Shown here: positions 1 through 8,253 of the stretch, piece by piece | How positions within the stretch are numbered: the stretch's first letter is position 1 | How the letters are laid out: each line of letters starts with the position of its first letter | Assembly: GCA_025057415.1 (NCBI GenBank) | Contig: JANWXI010000011.1 | Location: 1-46,011 of the forward strand | DNA length: 46,011 nucleotides | Source of the DNA: Chitinophagales bacterium | GTDB lineage: Bacteria > Bacteroidota > Bacteroidia > Chitinophagales > LD1 | Direction of reading: 5' to 3' | The notes under the pieces: generated by a model | Seen by the model: the letters and a program-made list of their open reading frames with translations, nothing else | Databases searched by the model: none | What the model was told of the DNA's origin: nothing | Made by a program: the position numbers and the translations under genes

Positions 1-207
1 CTCACAGCCAACACAAGAGTAGGCGCTATATATTATTCATCAGGTTATGCAACTGCACTGCTGATGTTTATATAAAGAACATAAAACTGTACCAAAATAA
101 CTAAACGCCTGCTTCAATAGCGTTTCACAAGCAAAAAGTGCGACAACTATTATCAAAGCGGCAGAGGTAGAAAGTGTAATTATTTTGATGCTTACCGCCG
201 GAGCGTT
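1..207. other. Intergenic flank, no supported gene
   Basis: This stretch lies beyond the stop codon of the minus-strand DUF4340-type gene. A plus-strand frame is open from base 1 to a TAA at 73-75 and could be the tail of a gene cut by the window edge. Its 24 codons show no recognisable motif, so I do not call it. No terminator hairpin is evident. Confidence 0.5.
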
Positions 208-1242
208 TCACGGTTTGTAAAAGAAATCGCGGTAACTGCGCAGTAGTTTTCCGAACACATAGTACTGCACAATAGCGAGGTCCTTGCCATCGTTTAACAC
301 GGCGTAGTAGTGCTCAGCATCATATTTGAGCGGCATGCCGTATTTATCGGTAAGTGTTTGGCTGCGCTCGTTGATGGGCATGTAATGCAGGCGTACGTGT
401 TGTGTTGTCCCATCGGTCAAGCGCGCCGTGATAAGGCAATAGGGGGTGCCGTTTATAATGGTGTCTTTGGCTTTATTGGCATTATCAAAAGTTTCTACCG
501 ATACTGAGTTATAAAAATCCAGGTACTGGTGGATGTATCGCTGTACGTAATTATCCTGCAGGCGATATGGCTCCTGCAAAGGATGTAGTACAAACGAGTC
601 GGCAGCAACCCTAACAATGCGAAAACTGTTTTGTGGTTCCTGTACGTAATTTACTTCCAGTGATTGTAACGCAGACGAGGTAAAAGATAGCACAATACGG
701 TTTCTCCAGCGCTCCTCGTCTAAATCGGCATATATGGGTGTAAGGTAACCCGAATGGCTCGGCAAATAAACCATTACCGGGCGCTCGGCCGGCTTTCCGT
801 CTTTTTCAAGCAACATGTATGATGCCTTGTTATCAGTAGTAGCCCCGCCTACGTAAAAAACTTTCACCGGTTTCATGCTCCCTTCCTCTGAAACGGTTAC
901 TTTGATATACTTTGCCATCATTTCGCGCATTACGTTGTCATGTGCACTACGGGGTACGGGAGCGAGTACCCGTTGGCGTTGCAGGGTGGTCAGTATCATT
1001 TGTATCAGTTCAGGACGCGCTTCGTAACGTCCGTTTACCCGCCATACACCGTTTATCTTTTCAAGCAACAACCGCTTTTGCTCATAATTTTCTATGGTAA
1101 TTTTATTAACCCTGCGCGTATCTTCTATTGCCAACTCTTTCTCAAAATCCGGAGCGGGGCGCAGTACATACCGGTATAATGCGGCTCCCGCCGCCAGCAA
1201 CAGCGCTACCAATATGATAATTTGTAACCAATACTTCTTCAT
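208..1242 (-). CDS. DUF4340-type membrane-anchored protein
   Basis: A 344-aa protein starting at the ATG at 1242, where MKKYWLQIII begins a single N-terminal membrane helix (about residues 5-23). The open frame extends 24 codons further upstream, but that stretch looks unlike a signal sequence. The rest is predicted to be extracytoplasmic and has the look of the DUF4340 family: a beta-rich domain with an early VWRVNGRYEA segment and later alternating hydrophobic strands. Family members often accompany GldG-like ABC transporter genes, but none is next to this one. It diverges from asd across about 230 bp. The biochemical role is unknown, and the family assignment is from overall resemblance only. 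Confidence 0.65.
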   Translation of the reverse strand: MKKYWLQIIILVALLLAAGAALYRYVLRPAPDFEKELAIEDTRRVNKITIENYEQKRLLLEKINGVWRVNGRYEARPELIQMILTTLQRQRVLAPVPRSAHDNVMREMMAKYIKVTVSEEGSMKPVKVFYVGGATTDNKASYMLLEKDGKPAERPVMVYLPSHSGYLTPIYADLDEERWRNRIVLSFTSSALQSLEVNYVQEPQNSFRIVRVAADSFVLHPLQEPYRLQDNYVQRYIHQYLDFYNSVSVETFDNANKAKDTIINGTPYCLITARLTDGTTQHVRLHYMPINERSQTLTDKYGMPLKYDAEHYYAVLNDGKDLAIVQYYVFGKLLRSYRDFFYKP

Positions 1243-1440
1243 CGCTGCGAAATAGGGAAAAAGCTGCAAATGAAATGTCATTGACCGGTAAATTATACTT
1301 TTACTTTTTCCCACATGTCTGTTATGTAAACAAATGCTTACGGATGTAATTACTTTCCTTTATGGTACGATACATCCGTTCGCGCTTGCACGCTGAGGCA
1401 TGTAATTCACCCTCGCGGAGAAATATCGCGGTAATGAGTA

Positions 1441-1448
1441 TATATTCG
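1441..1448 (+). promoter_or_regulatory. Possible -7 element of asd
   Basis: TATATTCG matches the Bacteroidota -7 consensus TAnnTTTG at 7 of 8 positions and lies 22 bp before the asd ATG. The same TATATTCGCGC followed by TTTAAAA occurs before typA. I see no convincing TTG at the -33 distance here. Confidence 0.3.
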
Positions 1449-1470
1449 CGCTTTTTAAAATTTACAGAAT

Positions 1471-2520
1471 ATGCGTGTAGCCGTAGTAGGAGCTACCGGG
1501 TTGGTAGGCAGTAAAATATTGCAGGTATTGGCAGAGCGCGACTTCCCCGTTTCGGAATTAATTCCCGTAGCGTCAGAAAAGAGCGTAGGTAAAAAGGTGC
1601 ATTTCAAGGGGAAGGCACATGAGGTGGTCAACTGGCAGCAAGCCCTCGAGCGCAAACCGCGCGTAGCGATTTTTTCGGCAGGGGGCGCCACTTCCAAAGA
1701 ACTCGCTCCCCGTTTTGCCGAAGTGGGCTGCACAGTAATTGATAATTCCTCTGCCTGGCGCATGGAGCCGCACATACCCCTGGTAGTACCCGAGGTAAAC
1801 GCCCATGTACTGAAACCTACCGATAAAATTATTGCCAATCCCAACTGCAGTACTATACAAATGGTAGTCGTGTTAAAGCCCCTGCACGACCGTTACCGGA
1901 TAAAACGCGTAGTGGTCAGTACATACCAAAGCGTAACGGGTACCGGCAAAAAAGCGGTTGACCAGCTTATGCGCGAACGAAGAGCCGCCGTAGGCAAAAT
2001 GCTGCAGGATGAGAAAATTTTGCCTGCTGAAATTACCCTGAGTGCCGAAGGCGAAATGGCATACGCCTATCCGATAGACCTGAACGCCATACCGCACATA
2101 GATGTTTTTCTGGAAAATGGCTACACCAAAGAGGAAATGAAAATGGTGAACGAAACCAAAAAAATTATGGGCGATGAAAACATCCGCGTAACAGCCACTA
2201 CGGTACGCATACCCACCATAGGCGGGCACAGCGAAAGCGTAAACGTGGAGTTTGAAAATGATTTTGACTTAGATGAAGTGCGCGCCCTGCTTGCCCGGGC
2301 GCCGGGCGTCATTGTTGCCGATGATGTGAAATCGCTCACATATCCCATGCCGCTCTACGCCCACGATAAGGACGAAACGTTCGTAGGGCGCCTGCGCCGT
2401 GATGAAAGTCAGCCCCGCACGCTCAATTGCTGGATTGTAAGCGACAACCTGCGCAAAGGAGCCGCTACTAATGCGGTGCAAATTGCGGAATACCTGCTCA
2501 AAAACGGCATGCTGTCGTAA
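1471..2520 (+). CDS. asd: Aspartate-semialdehyde dehydrogenase
   Basis: This 349-aa enzyme reduces aspartyl-4-phosphate to aspartate semialdehyde with NADPH, the branch point to lysine/diaminopimelate, methionine and threonine. The N-terminal Rossmann motif GATGLVG is at residues 7-13. The catalytic cysteine lies in NPNCST (Cys126), and the catalytic-base histidine lies in IGGHSE (His253). The length is normal for the family. The gene stands alone on the plus strand, divergent from the DUF4340-type gene and convergent with the Spy-like gene; 33 bp separate its stop from that gene's stop, and there is no obvious terminator between them. The start is the ATG directly before MRVAVVGATG, which leaves no room for a longer N-terminus. 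Confidence 0.97.
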   Translation: MRVAVVGATGLVGSKILQVLAERDFPVSELIPVASEKSVGKKVHFKGKAHEVVNWQQALERKPRVAIFSAGGATSKELAPRFAEVGCTVIDNSSAWRMEPHIPLVVPEVNAHVLKPTDKIIANPNCSTIQMVVVLKPLHDRYRIKRVVVSTYQSVTGTGKKAVDQLMRERRAAVGKMLQDEKILPAEITLSAEGEMAYAYPIDLNAIPHIDVFLENGYTKEEMKMVNETKKIMGDENIRVTATTVRIPTIGGHSESVNVEFENDFDLDEVRALLARAPGVIVADDVKSLTYPMPLYAHDKDETFVGRLRRDESQPRTLNCWIVSDNLRKGAATNAVQIAEYLLKNGMLS

Positions 2521-2553
2521 AACGAACTCTCAGAGCGCTCAGCAATAACCAAC

Positions 2554-3033
2554 TTACTGTGGGCCGCGAGGTCTGAACGCAGGAGGTAACGGAGGGTCCA
2601 TTCTGCCGGGATAGTCAGCATGGCGCCGCTCGCGAAATTCCTGTATCGTCTTGCGAAATTCATCCTCTAATGCATACAACCGGTTCACTTTGTCTTTTCC
2701 GATACACGCTTCAAACTCTGCTTTGTATTTTTTCTTGAGGTCTAACTTTTTTTGTTCAAAATCCAGTTGCTGCTCGGCTGTAGGCGGTTGCGATGAGGTG
2801 TTGCGGAAGTTTTCGCGGAGTTTCTGCAAATCGGCCTGATACTGGTTATACACGGGCCAGAATTTCTGAGCTTCGGCAGGGGTGAGTTCCAGGCGTTGCG
2901 ATATAAAGGCGATGCGCAGCGCCTCGATACGTTCGCGATGTGTATCCGGTCCGTGAGGGGGCACATGCTGAGCGGTGGCAAATAAACAACCAAGCACCCA
3001 GGCAGCCGGCAGTATCATCTTTTGGAAAAACAT
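2554..3033 (-). CDS. Spy/CpxP-like periplasmic protein
   Basis: A 159-aa protein with an N-terminal signal peptide (cleavage probably after FATA, about residue 21). The mature part is almost wholly helical and charged. It contains LELTPAEAQKFWPVYNQY, resembling the LTxxQ-type repeat of the Spy/CpxP/heavy-metal-sensor fold, and a proline-rich tail. Such proteins act as periplasmic chaperones or stress sensors. It is the last gene of a three-gene minus-strand operon after the ECF sigma factor and a one-TM putative anti-sigma (28 bp gap). This order recurs in Bacteroidota and suggests an envelope-stress circuit. The family is likely; the ligand or stress is unknown. Confidence 0.7.
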   Translation of the reverse strand: MFFQKMILPAAWVLGCLFATAQHVPPHGPDTHRERIEALRIAFISQRLELTPAEAQKFWPVYNQYQADLQKLRENFRNTSSQPPTAEQQLDFEQKKLDLKKKYKAEFEACIGKDKVNRLYALEDEFRKTIQEFRERRHADYPGRMDPPLPPAFRPRGPQ

Positions 3034-3061
3034 AATAAAAATATTTAATGTTTAGTAATAA

Positions 3062-3697
3062 TCATTCACTAAGGTATTCCAGCTCTTCGTCTGTAAAATC
3101 GTTGAGCCAGATATCACCGGCTGTTAAAGCGGCGGGAAGGTCATCCACATTGTAGGCGCTGCCTGCTGCATCTTCGCTGAACTCATCGGCATGGTTGCGC
3201 ATATACAAATCAATTTCGCGCTCATCTATTTGCTGCAGTTGGCATAGTAAATCTCCCTGCGGGCAAGCTGCGCCATCGGGTGATGCGAACCATAATAAGC
3301 CCACCAACACGAGGGTGGATGCAAGCGAGTATGCCCACACGAGCCGCGGTCTGAAAATGAGCGCAAGCCCCGCCTGCAATTTTTCGTCAATATTTCGCAG
3401 CCATGCGGGGAAAATTTCAGTGCGCTGCGGGGCTGCTACTTCGCTGAGCATTCTGCGAGTGAACGCATCAAAATAACCTGCCGGCACCTCTGCCACGAGG
3501 CGTTGATGCAGGGTTTGCAAAGCTGCTTCAGGCAACATTTGCCTGTCAACAACTGCCACCCGGGTTGCCATACGCGATGTAAATAGCGCAAAGTAACCCT
3601 CGGGCGCGCTTACCGGTTGCCGGTAAGGAATTCGCGCCAGTAAAGGGGCTATTGTGGTTAACTCCTCGGTTATCCCGGTATGGGGTCTGTTATCCAT
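3062..3697 (-). CDS. Putative one-TM anti-sigma factor
   Basis: This 211-aa protein has a cytoplasmic N-terminal part of about 115 residues, one membrane helix (about 119-138) and an acidic C-terminal tail of about 70 residues. The N-terminal part carries the same short motif twice: APEGYFALFTSRM (about 31-43) and VPAGYFDAFTRRM (about 71-83). P-x-GYFxxFxxRM segments are common in Bacteroidota membrane proteins encoded next to ECF sigma factors. Its position 39 bp downstream of the sigma gene and the topology suggest it anchors or inhibits that sigma factor. I see no classical zinc HxxxCxxC anti-sigma motif, so the function rests on context and topology. Confidence 0.6.
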   Translation of the reverse strand: MDNRPHTGITEELTTIAPLLARIPYRQPVSAPEGYFALFTSRMATRVAVVDRQMLPEAALQTLHQRLVAEVPAGYFDAFTRRMLSEVAAPQRTEIFPAWLRNIDEKLQAGLALIFRPRLVWAYSLASTLVLVGLLWFASPDGAACPQGDLLCQLQQIDEREIDLYMRNHADEFSEDAAGSAYNVDDLPAALTAGDIWLNDFTDEELEYLSE

Positions 3698-3736
3698 GGC
3701 TGGTTAGGATATTTGACAGTATATGCGGTGTTCGGT

Positions 3737-4297
3737 TTAATCGTTTTCGAGTAAAAATTTTTCAATTTTCCGCACCGCGTGGTGATAGTTGGCTTTGAGC
3801 GCTCCTTCGCTGGTGCCGAGTATTTCGCTCATCTGCTCGTACGATAACCCATCGTAGTACCGCATGTGAAAAACCAGTTTTTGTTTATCGGGAAGTGTAT
3901 CAATGGCGCGTTGCAGCTTTTGTAGCAGCGCCTCTTCGTCTATCTCGTAACTATCGCCAGGTACATACCGCGACGGGCTGTAATCTGTATCATCTTGCAA
4001 TTCGTTTTGTTCAAAACTGATGGCGGTGTGGCGACCCTGGTGTTGTAAAAAACTAATCGTTTCGTTTGTGGCGATGCGGTAAATCCAGGTAAATAGTTGC
4101 GACTCGGCTCTGAAGTTTGGCAGGCCGTTCCAGATTTTCAGGAAGGTGTTTTGCATGATGTCGTCTGCATCTTCGTGCCGTTTCACCATGCGGCGTATGT
4201 GATAGTAGATGCGCTGCTGATACGCTTCCATCAACATTACAAAAGCCCGTTCACGCTGGCCGGCATGAAACGTTTCCAGTATTTCTTTATCGCTCAT
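3737..4297 (-). CDS. ECF-type RNA polymerase sigma factor
   Basis: A 186-aa sigma-70 family factor of the extracytoplasmic-function type. Region 2 is recognisable from the DADDIMQNTFLKIW-like core and FTWIYRIATNE. Region 4 is LPDKQKLVFHMRYYDGLSYEQMSEILGTSEGALKANYHHAVRKI, whose C-terminal part is the helix-turn-helix for the -35 region. I chose the ATG at 4297 (MSDKEILETF); an ATG nine codons upstream is also open but adds a basic, unrelated stretch. It heads the operon with the putative anti-sigma and Spy-like genes. It probably directs its own operon, but I could not identify its target promoter in the upstream region. Confidence 0.93.
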   Translation of the reverse strand: MSDKEILETFHAGQRERAFVMLMEAYQQRIYYHIRRMVKRHEDADDIMQNTFLKIWNGLPNFRAESQLFTWIYRIATNETISFLQHQGRHTAISFEQNELQDDTDYSPSRYVPGDSYEIDEEALLQKLQRAIDTLPDKQKLVFHMRYYDGLSYEQMSEILGTSEGALKANYHHAVRKIEKFLLEND

Positions 4298-4419
4298 AAG
4301 CACTGTGCGCTGCCGCAGGGGCAAGTGTAGTGAAAAGTAACGTTAAGGAGCAAAGGGATTTTTGCGGGTGCAGCAAACCGGTGCGTTTTTCATTGTGAAG
4401 TAACGATATGTTGCGCAAG
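4298..4419. other. Intergenic leader of the sigma operon
   Basis: These 122 bases lie between the sigma factor start and structured repeat copy 1. They are AT-rich in the middle. I see no clear TAnnTTTG promoter or hairpin, although the promoter of the sigma operon should be here. Confidence 0.4.
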
Positions 4420-4589
4420 CCGGGTGAGGGATGCGTAGGGCGCGAGCGCAGCGAAGCGGCCGCGCCCGTACCTTTGAATAATCAAAAAAACTTACGGGCG
4501 CGGCGGGAGCGAAAGCGTACCCCGTAGCCAGCCCGACCCCGCGGCGGCGCGGAGCTTTGCGGAGTGCCGCCGCGGGGGCACCCCCAAAA
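4420..4589 (-). repeat. Structured 3'-flanking repeat, copy 1
   Basis: First of three copies (others at 21321-21479 and 35411-35578) of a GC-rich element of about 160-170 bp. Hairpin A pairs 4459-4470 with 4493-4504 (12 bp perfect), and its loop carries TTTGA/TCAAA, which can pair as an inner stem. Hairpin B pairs 4537-4550 with 4564-4577 (13 pairs plus one G-T). A short GGGGG-CA-CCCCC palindrome follows. The element ends 28 bp past the TonB receptor stop codon. Strand is given as that of the upstream gene, because all copies have the same orientation relative to it. No open frame inside it looks like a real gene. Confidence 0.9.
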
Positions 4590-4617
4590 TATTAAAAATT
4601 TAATGAATGTAAAATTG

Positions 4618-7038
4618 TCAGAATGTGTAGCGCAATTGCAAGGTGTAGCTGCGGAGTGGTTCTATTTTGCCGGGGCGGAGGGCGTATATGCGGTTGGTGA
4701 AGTTTTTGACGATGAAGCCGATTTTGAAGTGTTCGTTGAGGTTTGCGCCCGCGCGCAGGTCAAAGAAGAAATCACCGGGTATGTGCTTTTGCAGGTATTT
4801 GTCCACGGCATAGATGTCGCCAAACAAAATGTTGGAAGCAGCTTTGAAAAGCGGGGGAATTTTTTCGGGCACAGTGGCAAAATTGAAGGTACCACCTATA
4901 TAAAAATTTTTATATGTGATTTCTACGTCGGTGCGGAATAGGTGCCGCAAGCGGTAGTGCAGGAGTTTGGCGGTGTCGGGGTTGTCTATGGCTACGCGTT
5001 TAAAGTTGTATTTGAACATGTCAACAATGAATTCGCTGATTGGGTATGTGGGGCGACCGGAAGTATCGCGCTCATCTTTGCCGGGCCAGGTGTAGGTGTA
5101 GCCCGACAGAAGTTGTATGCCTACGGGACCTATGCTGCCGTTGCCTGCCATGCCTATTTCGTAGCCGGCTATACGGGCATTTTCGACATTCAGCGCTTTG
5201 AGGCCCAGCAGTAAGCCGGTGCCCGGAAACGGAAACTCTAAACTATCGGGAAAAATGGGTGCGCCGTTGCTATATTGATTGGCCCAGGTGCCTACCTGAA
5301 ACTCGATAAACCTGCGGTACTCCTGCCAGTAAAACGCACCATCGAGGTACGCCATCCATTTACCGATTTGGATGCCTTGCTTTAACCCGATTTCCAAACT
5401 CCATCCGGTTTCGGCTTTGAGGGTATCGTTGGGAATGACAAACAGCCCGCTGATGAAGTCGTTGCTGATGTATTTTTCGGCAATGGAAGGGATGCGGTAA
5501 CCCTGCCCCCATGACATGCGCAGAAAAGTGGCTTTGGCTGCCTGCACGTTTATGCCTGTGCGAAAAACCGGAAGACCGGGTTTGTTTTTATCAAAATTTG
5601 AGCGGATGGGATAGCCGATGGTGCGGTCGGTGTCCACCTGCGCTATTTCGTACCGCAAGCCGCCCTGCAGCGATACAATTTTGTAGTTAAGCTCTAACTG
5701 GCCGTACAGCGCCGTAGTGAAATTAAGCCGGGTGCCCGGGTACAGGTTGCTGCGCGATAAACCGATAGTAAAAGGAATGCCGCCTGTAAATATTAAAAGA
5801 TTTTTCCATTTGTATTGGTACTGGTTGTCGGAGATGAATTGTATGGAGTTGGCATCGGGGTCGGGCGGGTTACCGGGACGAAAGATGTGCATGATGCGAA
5901 AGTTTGAAGTAATCCGGTGACCTTTGGCGTGCGTATAACTTACGAAGGGGTCCACGCTGGTGCGATAGTAAACATCGTCAGAGCCGCTTTTTCGGTAAAG
6001 CGACAAACTGTCTATACCTCGGGAGATAAAGAAGCGGTCGCTGGTTTCGTGCTGAAAACTTCCGTTTAAGCCAAAATTTAATCCTTCTATTTTGGGATGC
6101 AGATAGCGCATTTTAAACAGTATCTGTTCGCGAAGCTCACCGGAGAGCTCCAGGTAACCATCGGTGCGTGTGATATTGGCAGCGGCAACGAGCTGAAATT
6201 GCTTAATGCGCTGCTGGTAATTGAAGTTGACAATGCCGTAAACGGGTGAGGGCGCGCCCTGCCACCATTTATTAATGCCGCGGGGCGGATTGTCATAAAA
6301 CCCGAAGTTTAGTTCAACTGCGGTTTTCGGTTCGTAATCAGCAGGCCACTGGGTAACAACGTTTACAACCCCGTTGAGGGCAGATGAGCCGTACACTACC
6401 GAGGAGGCGCCTTTGATTACTTCAACCTGTTTAACGTTTGAAAGCGGCACCATTTTGTTTTGTGCTTCACCGAGGTCTGCGCTTTGCATCTGCAGTCCAT
6501 CTACGAGTACGGCCGTGCGAGTGCCCACACCGTAGCTGTAAGAGCTGCCGCCGCGAATGGAAATTTGCCCGTCCTGTACCAGTACGCCGGGCGATTTTTG
6601 TACTACTTCGCCCAGGTCGTTGCTGTTGGTGTTTTGTATTTGCCTGGCCGAGAGAACTTCGGTAGTTACCGTTTCTTTTGCTACATTCTTTTTGTAGGCG
6701 CTTACCGTTACTACTGCATTAACCTGAATGGCAGAGGGCTCTAAGGAGATGGAGAGTTGTTTTTTGTCACCTTCTTTTAATATAATTTTTTCTTTATATG
6801 TTTTGAAGCCGATAAAGCTCACCGCCAGGTCGTACTCGCCCGGCTGAAGTGGTATCTTAAACCGCCCCGAGGCATCGGTGATACCTCCCTTTACTTTGTC
6901 AATTTTAACGGTGGCGCCCTGGAGCGGCTCCAGTGTTTGCGCATCGGTTACTTTGCCGCTCAGCTCTGCGCTTTGTGAAAAGCCGATGAGCGCGCTACAC
7001 AACATCATCACAAAACTTAACGTACGCAGGCGGGTCAT
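4618..7038 (-). CDS. TonB-dependent outer-membrane receptor
   Basis: This 806-aa receptor has a signal peptide (about 1-22), a carboxypeptidase-regulatory-like beta-sandwich (about 24-102), a plug domain (about 115-235, with ISIRGGSSYSYGVG and IEVIKG-like VEVIKGASSVVYG) and a 22-strand-type barrel to the end. The last residues are YTLQLRYTF, ending in the phenylalanine typical of barrel proteins. It imports a substrate using TonB-ExbBD energy. No SusD partner follows, so it is not a standard Sus pair. It is preceded by a PhoD-like phosphatase gene with only 30 bp between them, suggesting co-transcription and a phosphorus-containing or phosphatase-released substrate. The substrate itself cannot be read from the sequence. 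Confidence 0.93.
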   Translation of the reverse strand: MTRLRTLSFVMMLCSALIGFSQSAELSGKVTDAQTLEPLQGATVKIDKVKGGITDASGRFKIPLQPGEYDLAVSFIGFKTYKEKIILKEGDKKQLSISLEPSAIQVNAVVTVSAYKKNVAKETVTTEVLSARQIQNTNSNDLGEVVQKSPGVLVQDGQISIRGGSSYSYGVGTRTAVLVDGLQMQSADLGEAQNKMVPLSNVKQVEVIKGASSVVYGSSALNGVVNVVTQWPADYEPKTAVELNFGFYDNPPRGINKWWQGAPSPVYGIVNFNYQQRIKQFQLVAAANITRTDGYLELSGELREQILFKMRYLHPKIEGLNFGLNGSFQHETSDRFFISRGIDSLSLYRKSGSDDVYYRTSVDPFVSYTHAKGHRITSNFRIMHIFRPGNPPDPDANSIQFISDNQYQYKWKNLLIFTGGIPFTIGLSRSNLYPGTRLNFTTALYGQLELNYKIVSLQGGLRYEIAQVDTDRTIGYPIRSNFDKNKPGLPVFRTGINVQAAKATFLRMSWGQGYRIPSIAEKYISNDFISGLFVIPNDTLKAETGWSLEIGLKQGIQIGKWMAYLDGAFYWQEYRRFIEFQVGTWANQYSNGAPIFPDSLEFPFPGTGLLLGLKALNVENARIAGYEIGMAGNGSIGPVGIQLLSGYTYTWPGKDERDTSGRPTYPISEFIVDMFKYNFKRVAIDNPDTAKLLHYRLRHLFRTDVEITYKNFYIGGTFNFATVPEKIPPLFKAASNILFGDIYAVDKYLQKHIPGDFFFDLRAGANLNEHFKIGFIVKNFTNRIYALRPGKIEPLRSYTLQLRYTF

Positions 7039-7068
7039 GTAAATATCGGCTAAACATAAATAATTTAC

Positions 7069-8142
7069 TTAGAAGGAAATTTCGCTGAAGGGCACCGTAT
7101 GGTGGAAAGGTGAATTGTTCTGCTCGTCTTTGATTTCGAGCCGTACGTTTCTTTGTTCCCAGTCAATGGTGATAAGACCATAGTTGGGTTTCATATAAAT
7201 GTAATTATGCAAGCGATGGATGTTGCCGCCATCGCAAGGGTGTCCGTGGGTCATTCCGCTGCTGGTGAGGTCGTAAAGGGGATAGCATGATTGGCGCTTG
7301 AGGCGGCTCAGCTCGGCATAGTGTACATCGCCACTGATAAAGATTACCCCGTTGGCACGGGTTTTTTCTATCAGTTGCATCATTCGCTCGCGCTCATGGG
7401 GCATGTTTATCCACGCTTCCCAACCGTTGAACTCCACCAGAAATTGTGTGCTCGATACAATTATCCGCAAATCAGCCGGCTTGCTCAGCTCCTTTTCGAG
7501 CCATGCCCATTGCTCCTCGCCCAGGAAAGTTTTGTGTTTGCCAGGCGTTTTGGCGTAAGGGCCTTTGCAATCTGTATCGGCCCGCACGCGCAGGAGTTTA
7601 TCGCGAAACGTGCGCGTATCGAGCACAATGATTTGCAGCAATTTGCCGGTTTCTCCGAAGAAGTAACTGTGGTAAATGCCTTCGTGTGACCAACGCGATG
7701 AAGTATCGGGCTCTTCAAAAAAGCGGAGGAACTCTTTTTTACTTTCCGCTTTCATGCGGTATTCTTTTCCGGCATCGTTTTTACCGTAGTCGTGGTCGTC
7801 CCAGGTGGCGATGATGCGCGTATTTTTTTTCAGCGTGCGGTAACCCGGCTTGTTGCCGAGCATGTCGTATTTTTGCCGGAGCAGCTGCATATCGTACGTA
7901 TCTCCGTAAATATTGTCGCCACAAAAAATGAAAATATCGGGGGCCTGCTCCGCCACCTTGTACCATATATACTGCGGATGGTTTTGACTAATGCAGGAAC
8001 CGAAAGCGATTTTGCGCACAACCTGCCCCTGTGATTGCCCTGAACTCCAGAAAACACAACAAAGTATAATCGCACAGGTGATTGTCCTAAATGTTAGGAT
8101 ATTTGAATAAAAATATTTTATCATGTGATTAAGGTAAATCAT
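7069..8142 (-). CDS. Secreted PhoD-like metallophosphatase
   Basis: A 357-aa protein of the PhoD-like alkaline phosphatase/phosphodiesterase group. Visible motifs are FGSC (47-50), CGDNIYGDT (74-82), WDDHDYGKND (114-123) and a late SGDVHYAELS; the Asp, Asn and His residues in these are the expected metal ligands. An N-terminal hydrophobic stretch (about 17-33) is a signal peptide or anchor. The start may instead be the ATG at 8124 (MIKYFYSN), which gives a more compact signal sequence. It is upstream of the TonB receptor in the same operon and divergent from the lipid kinase gene across about 110 bp. It probably releases phosphate or an alcohol from an organophosphate outside the cytoplasm. 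Confidence 0.85.
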   Translation of the reverse strand: MIYLNHMIKYFYSNILTFRTITCAIILCCVFWSSGQSQGQVVRKIAFGSCISQNHPQYIWYKVAEQAPDIFIFCGDNIYGDTYDMQLLRQKYDMLGNKPGYRTLKKNTRIIATWDDHDYGKNDAGKEYRMKAESKKEFLRFFEEPDTSSRWSHEGIYHSYFFGETGKLLQIIVLDTRTFRDKLLRVRADTDCKGPYAKTPGKHKTFLGEEQWAWLEKELSKPADLRIIVSSTQFLVEFNGWEAWINMPHERERMMQLIEKTRANGVIFISGDVHYAELSRLKRQSCYPLYDLTSSGMTHGHPCDGGNIHRLHNYIYMKPNYGLITIDWEQRNVRLEIKDEQNNSPFHHTVPFSEISF

Positions 8143-8253
8143 GCCGGAAAGTTTCTGCTACGTTAACCATTTTGTGAATACGAAGTGATGCTGCGCATGT
8201 AATATAATTCATAAGGGGGTATTATCAAAAAGATAACTAACATTGCTGCCGTT

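Noticed and set aside
1-75. Possible gene tail open from the left edge on the plus strand
   Set aside because: Only 24 codons with no motif; chance open frames of this length are common.
4537-4589. Hairpin B and the GGGGG-CA-CCCCC palindrome as a transcription terminator
   Set aside because: No T tract follows on the minus strand in any copy, so it does not fit a standard Rho-independent terminator; an RNA-stability or mobile-element role is more likely.
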